Both the position numbers and the translations under genes were made by a program. Below the pieces are notes generated by a model that was not told where the DNA came from, did not search any database, and worked only from the letters and a program-made list of their open reading frames with translations. Source: Deferribacteres bacterium (GTDB lineage Bacteria; Nitrospirota; Thermodesulfovibrionia; UBA6902). Taken from it: a stretch of 8,295 bases of DNA. The stretch covers positions 1 to 8,295 of the forward strand of contig JAUVPO010000076.1 in NCBI GenBank assembly GCA_030598625.1, read 5' to 3'. How positions within the stretch are numbered: the stretch's first letter is position 1; each line of letters starts with the position of its first letter. This document shows, piece by piece, positions 5,279 to 8,295 of the stretch.

Positions 5279-5630
5279 ATTTTCCAAAAGCAGCATGTTT
5301 TTAAGGAGTTTATAGCGTAGAGTTAAACCGAAACTTAACTGTGACTCAGCAGCCTTTTCTTCCGAAGCCTCTCCTTTAAGCTATTCAGAAAGCGTTTCAG
5401 TCCGGTGAAAAGAGAAGACATTGCGTGATCGGGGATCAGGGTCTAACCCATCTGCCTTAATCGGGATTTAAAATCAGTTAATTCAGGATGTTACATTTTA
5501 ACGGAAATCAGGGTATTCGGCAAGAGAAAAGTGGATAAGTCCGGTAAAAAAGAGAACAGGACTGAGAATACTATCGTTCATTTGCGGCAAGTGCGTCACA
5601 TATGATACACTTTGATAAGGAGGTGGAAAA
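5279..5630. other. Gene-free spacer of about 350 bases between divergent toxin-antitoxin operons
   Basis: No convincing gene is seen on either strand. Small structures are present: an AGTTAA/TTAACT dyad (5321-5340) and a GGGT-CTA-ACCC hairpin (5439-5449). A 28-codon minus-strand frame (5421-5335) would encode a cationic amphipathic peptide but has no ribosome-binding site. Near the right end, TTCATT (5577-5582) and TATGAT (5601-5606), 18 nt apart, may form a weak promoter for the + strand pair, followed by a strong AAGGAGGT site (5617-5624). The spacer may hold remnants of a decayed element, but I recognise none. Confidence 0.5.
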
Positions 5631-5855
5631 ATGCCTACAACAAAACCGAGAATAAACATTATACTTGAAGAACCCCTTTATAAAACAGTGGAGAAGCTTG
5701 CTAAACGAGACGGCATGTCATTATCACTTAAAGCCCGTGATCTTATAAAAGAGGCGCTGGAAATCCAGGAAGATATTGCGCTGTCTTCGTTCGCTGAAGA
5801 AAGAGAAAAGACATTCCGGAAGTCAAAGGCCTTAAAACATGATGAGGTCTGGTAA
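5631..5855 (+). CDS. Small ribbon-helix-helix-like antitoxin
   Basis: This 74-residue protein is the likely antitoxin of the RelE/ParE-type gene that follows. The N-terminal 'KPRINIILEEPLYKTVEKLAK' (split near residue 20), then 'GMSLSLKARDLIKEALE', fits a ribbon-helix-helix DNA-binding domain: one short strand (about 6-12), a helix (15-25) and a second helix (30-43) joined by a turn with 'GMSLS'. The C-terminal third, 'EEREKTFRKSKALKHDEVW', is charged and would wrap the toxin. The ATG has one of the strongest ribosome-binding sites in the window, AAGGAGGT (5617-5624), 6 nt upstream. The toxin gene starts 2 nt after the stop, so the pair is coupled. RHH antitoxins commonly repress their own promoter; no clear operator is visible here. 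Confidence 0.8.
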   Translation: MPTTKPRINIILEEPLYKTVEKLAKRDGMSLSLKARDLIKEALEIQEDIALSSFAEEREKTFRKSKALKHDEVW

Positions 5856-5857
5856 CT

Positions 5858-6133
5858 TTGCCGTTTGAACTCAGATATCATCCTGATGTCGGGGATAAAG
5901 ATATTCCCTCAATAAACAATAATCTCCGTAATCGAATTAAAAAAGCAATCGAGAGCCGACTCATTACCGAACCACACATGTATGGAGAGCCTTTAAGAAA
6001 AAACCTCAGGGGTTACTGGAAGCTGAGGGTCGGGGATTACAGGGTTGTTTTTAGAATAGCAAAAAATGAAGTATTGATCCTCGGCATTATCCACAGGAAG
6101 AAGGTTTACGATTACATCGCCAAAAGAATATAA
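5858..6133 (+). CDS. RelE/ParE-superfamily toxin
   Basis: The 91-residue protein shows the RelE/ParE pattern. An N-terminal strand 'FELRYHPDV' is followed by helices around 'INNNLRNRIKKAIESRL' (19-35), then 'YGEPLRKNLRGYWKLRVGDYRVVFRI' (42-67, in two parts) and the C-terminal strands 'EVLILGIIHRKKVYDYIAKR' (71-90). The P-L-x-x-x-L-x-G-x-W-K-L-R-x-G-D-Y-R-V-V-F block is highly characteristic; Arg57, Arg62 and His79-Arg80 are candidates for RNA contacts if it is an mRNA interferase. The start is TTG at 5858, 2 nt after the antitoxin stop; GAGG (5844-5847) inside the antitoxin gene serves as ribosome-binding site, and no ATG is near. Length and fold look complete. Ribonuclease (RelE) or gyrase (ParE) action cannot be told apart from sequence alone, though the arginine-rich core favours RelE. 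Confidence 0.87.
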   Translation: MPFELRYHPDVGDKDIPSINNNLRNRIKKAIESRLITEPHMYGEPLRKNLRGYWKLRVGDYRVVFRIAKNEVLILGIIHRKKVYDYIAKRI

Positions 6134-6154
6134 GGTGATTGCCGGCCCATTCTT

Positions 6155-6184
6155 TTGACACCAAATATCGCCAAATGTTAAACT
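6155..6184 (+). promoter_or_regulatory. Candidate sigma-70 promoter for folE
   Basis: A consensus TTGACA (6155-6160) is followed after 18 nt by TAAACT (6179-6184), preceded by a TG dinucleotide (6176-6177) that would make an extended -10. A small dyad GTTAA-ACTTT-TTAAC (6177-6191) overlaps the -10. Transcription would start about 28 nt before the folE ATG, so folE is probably expressed independently of the toxin-antitoxin pair upstream. Confidence 0.42.
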
Positions 6185-6218
6185 TTTTAACTGGATTTTT
6201 CTTTTTAAAATAAATTCA

Positions 6219-6782
6219 ATGGATAAGAAAAAAATAGAAAAAGGGGTAAGACTGATTCTTGAAGGTATCGGCGAAGATCCTGAAAGACCGGGGATTAAGG
6301 ATACGCCCGGAAGGATTGCGAATCTTTATGAAGATATATTTTCAGGTCTCAACACGCCTACAGAGGAAATATTAAAGCCCATTAAAGGTGAAAGCCACGA
6401 TGAGCTGGTTCTTCTTAAGGATATCCCCTTTTATTCAATATGCGAACATCATTTACTGCCTTTTATCGGAAAAGCTCATGTAGCTTACATACCGTCCGGC
6501 GGAAAAATCGTCGGACTCAGCAAGCTGGCGCGCGCTGTTGAAATATTCGCCAAGAGACCGCAGGTCCAGGAGCGTCTGACCACACAGCTTGCCGATATGA
6601 TCATGAAGAAGCTTAAACCAAAAGGCGCTATGGTGATAATCGATGCCGAACATCTTTGTCTGTCAATGCGCGGTGTAAAAAAACCCGGAGCAAAAACAGT
6701 TACATCCGCTGTCAGGGGAATATTCCGCACCAAGGAATCAACAAGAGTTGAACTGCTTGAATTGATCAAGCGGAGCGGCTAA
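6219..6782 (+). CDS. folE: GTP cyclohydrolase I
   Basis: FolE converts GTP to 7,8-dihydroneopterin triphosphate and formate, the first step of tetrahydrofolate synthesis. At 187 residues it is a typical single-domain type I enzyme. Key features are 'GIGEDPERPGIKDTPGRIANLY' (16-37, in two parts), 'FYSICEHHLLPFIGKAHVAY' with zinc ligands Cys75 and His78 (71-90), 'IVGLSKLARAVEIFAKRPQVQERLT' (97-121, in two parts), and 'EHLCLSMRGVKKPGA' (144-158) with zinc ligand Cys147 and His145. These match Cys110, His113, Cys181 and His179 of the E. coli enzyme. The ATG lacks a recognisable Shine-Dalgarno sequence, unlike the metV and metF genes downstream, and the sequence before it is A/T-rich. Its place beside metV and metF suggests that pterin supply is tied to the high folate demand of C1 metabolism. 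Confidence 0.96.
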   Translation: MDKKKIEKGVRLILEGIGEDPERPGIKDTPGRIANLYEDIFSGLNTPTEEILKPIKGESHDELVLLKDIPFYSICEHHLLPFIGKAHVAYIPSGGKIVGLSKLARAVEIFAKRPQVQERLTTQLADMIMKKLKPKGAMVIIDAEHLCLSMRGVKKPGAKTVTSAVRGIFRTKESTRVELLELIKRSG

Positions 6783-6896
6783 AGCATAATATAATTAAAT
6801 ATACAAAATGGAGTTGTTTCCATGGTAAAAATATAAATTCGTTTGAACGACTAAAACTGTACAATGGGTCGTCAATACGGTATAAGGAGACGATAA

Positions 6897-7571
6897 ATGA
6901 TTATTACTCAGAAAAGAGATCGCAAGCAACTTCTGGAAAACATCAGGGACTATAACAGTTTCTTTCTTATAGGCTGTTCGGAGTGCTCTACACTCTGCGG
7001 AACAGGCGGAGAGCCTGAACTTAAAGAGATGAAGGAACTGCTTGAATCCGAAGGCAAGAAAGTAACCGGGACATTTGTCGCCAAAACAGGATGCCAGGTA
7101 CTGGGTACAAAAGTAGAGCTGAAAAAGAATTTCAAGAGCGAAGTTGATGACGCTGAATGCATTCTGGTTATGTCCTGCGGAGCAGGTACACAGAGCGTGG
7201 TTGAACTTTTCAAGGACAAGCCGGTATATCCGACTAATGATTCCCTGTTTCTCGGCAACATGACAAGGATGCAGTTTTTTGACGAAAGATGTTCTCTGTG
7301 CGGCGATTGTATACTCGACAGGACCGGGGGTATCTGTCCTGTTACCGCCTGTCCAAAGGGTTTGTTGAACGGACCCTGCGGAGGGACCAATGAAGGAAAA
7401 TGCGAGGTCAGCGCTGATATTGAATGCGCATGGGTAAGAATTTACAACAGGCTGAAACAGATAGACCGGCTTGATGACATGAAAAAGATCTCCGATCCCA
7501 AAAACTGGTCTGCCCATAAAAAACCAATGAATCTGAATGTACGCGAAAAGGCGTCATCTGAAAAAAAATAA
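6897..7571 (+). CDS. metV: MetV, iron-sulfur/zinc-type partner of methylene-THF reductase (MTHFR C-terminal family)
   Basis: MetV is the small partner of MetF in the MetVF methylene-THF reductase of acetogens such as Moorella thermoacetica and Acetobacterium woodii, where it carries iron-sulfur clusters and links MetF to its electron donor. The protein has 224 residues and 14 cysteines. An N-terminal Rossmann-like half has 'FLIGCSECSTLCGTGGE' (23-39; Cys27, 30, 34), then 'AKTGCQVLG' (Cys66) and 'VMSCGAGTQS' (Cys94). A cysteine-rich C-terminal zinc-finger/cluster region follows: 'RCSLCGDC' (131-138), 'ICPVTACPKGLLNGPCGG' (146-163; Cys147, 152, 161), and Cys169 and Cys177. ATG 6897 follows AAGGAG (6884-6889) at good spacing. 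metF starts 53 nt after the stop, so both are likely co-transcribed. The electron donor (HdrABC-type, Rnf-linked or other) is not shown in this window. Confidence 0.93.
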   Translation: MIITQKRDRKQLLENIRDYNSFFLIGCSECSTLCGTGGEPELKEMKELLESEGKKVTGTFVAKTGCQVLGTKVELKKNFKSEVDDAECILVMSCGAGTQSVVELFKDKPVYPTNDSLFLGNMTRMQFFDERCSLCGDCILDRTGGICPVTACPKGLLNGPCGGTNEGKCEVSADIECAWVRIYNRLKQIDRLDDMKKISDPKNWSAHKKPMNLNVREKASSEKK

Positions 7572-7624
7572 CGCAATATTTGTCATCGTCTTTATTAAAA
7601 TAAAATTAAACGGGAGGATAAAAA

Positions 7625-8295
7625 GTGAGTTTTAGAGAAGCCCTTAATTCAGGCAAGTTTGCGGTTACGGCGGAAGCCGGACCACCCAAAGGAACCGACA
7701 TAAAAAAGATAGTTCATGAAGTGGAAATGCTCAAAGGAAAAGTGGACGCCGTCAATGTTACGGACAACCAGTCGGCAGTCATGCGTATAAGCTCCACGTC
7801 CTTTTGCAAGATACTTTTAGACATGGGGCTTGAACCTGTTCTTCAGATGACATGCCGCGACCGCAATCGCATTGGACTTCAATCCGACCTTCTGGGCGCG
7901 AGTATTCTCGGAATTAAAAATGTGCTGTGTATGACCGGTGACCACCCCAATGCAGGAGATCACAAAGAGGCAAAGCCTGTATATGACATCGAGTCCGTGC
8001 AGCTCCTCAAAGTTGTTGATTCACTAAATAACGGCAAAGACATGATGGGAAATGAATTGAAGGGAGCAACAGACTTCTTTCAGGGCGCTGTTGTCACTCC
8101 TGAAGCCAATCCCCTGGAGCCGCAGTTGATGAAGTTCGAAAAAAAGATCGAAGCCGGGGCGAATTTTTTTCAGACACAGGCCATATATGATATTGGAAAG
8201 TTCAAGGAGTTCATGACTCATGCAAGAAAACATTCCGTCAAAATACTTGCCGGACTTGTTCTTCTCAAGAGCGCCGGCATGGCAAACTTCATGAA
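7625..8295 (+). CDS. metF: Methylenetetrahydrofolate reductase, N-terminal 223 residues (partial, runs off window)
   Basis: MetF is the flavin-dependent TIM-barrel enzyme that reduces 5,10-methylene-THF to 5-methyl-THF, the last step of the methyl branch before the corrinoid protein and acetyl-CoA synthase. The start is GTG at 7625 with GGGAGG (7612-7617) 7 nt upstream; the N-terminus 'SFREALNSGKFAVTAEAGPPKG' (in two parts around residue 12) fits the family. Glu17 in 'TAEAGPPKG' corresponds to the catalytic Glu28 of E. coli MetF. 'MTCRDRNR' (75-82) and 'CMTGDHP' (102-108, Asp106 near the E. coli Asp120 position) are typical of the folate/FAD site, and 'FFQTQAIYD' (181-189) matches the FF-x-Q region. 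The frame is open to the end of the window. The CRDRNR/TGD version next to a separate MetV is usual in Wood-Ljungdahl organisms. Confidence 0.95.
   Translation, partial: MSFREALNSGKFAVTAEAGPPKGTDIKKIVHEVEMLKGKVDAVNVTDNQSAVMRISSTSFCKILLDMGLEPVLQMTCRDRNRIGLQSDLLGASILGIKNVLCMTGDHPNAGDHKEAKPVYDIESVQLLKVVDSLNNGKDMMGNELKGATDFFQGAVVTPEANPLEPQLMKFEKKIEAGANFFQTQAIYDIGKFKEFMTHARKHSVKILAGLVLLKSAGMANFM

Noticed and set aside
5335..5421. 28-codon minus-strand frame giving a cationic amphipathic peptide
   Set aside because: There is no Shine-Dalgarno sequence and no recognised family; type I toxin peptides usually have a hydrophobic membrane segment, which this lacks.
6795..7517. Long minus-strand open frame of 240 codons opposite metV
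   Set aside because: It is antisense to a well-supported metV gene, has no family-like motifs, and its cysteines and aromatic residues follow from the opposite frame.

Overview
The window looks like part of the chromosome of an anaerobic bacterium that runs the folate (methyl) branch of the Wood-Ljungdahl pathway. The evidence is the gene set: the tail of a CooC-like carbon monoxide dehydrogenase maturation ATPase, a 5-formyltetrahydrofolate cyclo-ligase, a divergent FolD-type methylene-THF dehydrogenase/cyclohydrolase, GTP cyclohydrolase I, and a MetV-MetF pair. Base composition is moderate, and short GC-rich palindromic repeats sit between genes. Both would suit Nitrospirota (Thermodesulfovibrio-like) or Desulfobacterota, but no gene here fixes the phylum, so that placement is inference.

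Region 1 (1-1870, + strand): cooC tail, then the cyclo-ligase overlapping it by 4 nt from a TTG start, then a secreted MltB-type lytic transglycosylase. Region 2 (1871-3447): a spacer with an inverted repeat and a good promoter, then the 447-residue folD-like gene.

Region 3 (3448-6133) is an accessory island of repeats and three toxin-antitoxin-type gene pairs. Pair A (3660-4431, - strand) is a zeta-toxin-like kinase followed by an overlapping 62-residue protein. Pair B (4630-5174, - strand) is a Phd/YefM-type antitoxin and a RelE/YafQ-type toxin. Pair C (5631-6133, + strand) is a small ribbon-helix-helix-like antitoxin and a RelE/ParE-type toxin. Three related palindromes punctuate the island: 28 bp perfect at 3636-3663 and 4599-4626, and a degenerate copy at 5251-5278. 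They lie on either side of pairs A and B, and the first supplies the stop codon of the 62-residue gene.

Region 4 (6134-8295, + strand): folE behind its own promoter, then metV and the start of metF, which runs off the window. FolE feeds pterin/folate synthesis. FolD interconverts methenyl-, methylene- and formyl-THF. MetV-MetF reduces methylene-THF to methyl-THF, the methyl donor for acetyl-CoA synthase. The cyclo-ligase returns 5-formyl-THF to the pool. CooC serves the CO dehydrogenase that would act on the carbonyl branch. The toxin-antitoxin island thus appears to sit inside a one-carbon gene neighbourhood. The best targets for a second look are pair A with its palindromes and the enlarged FolD.
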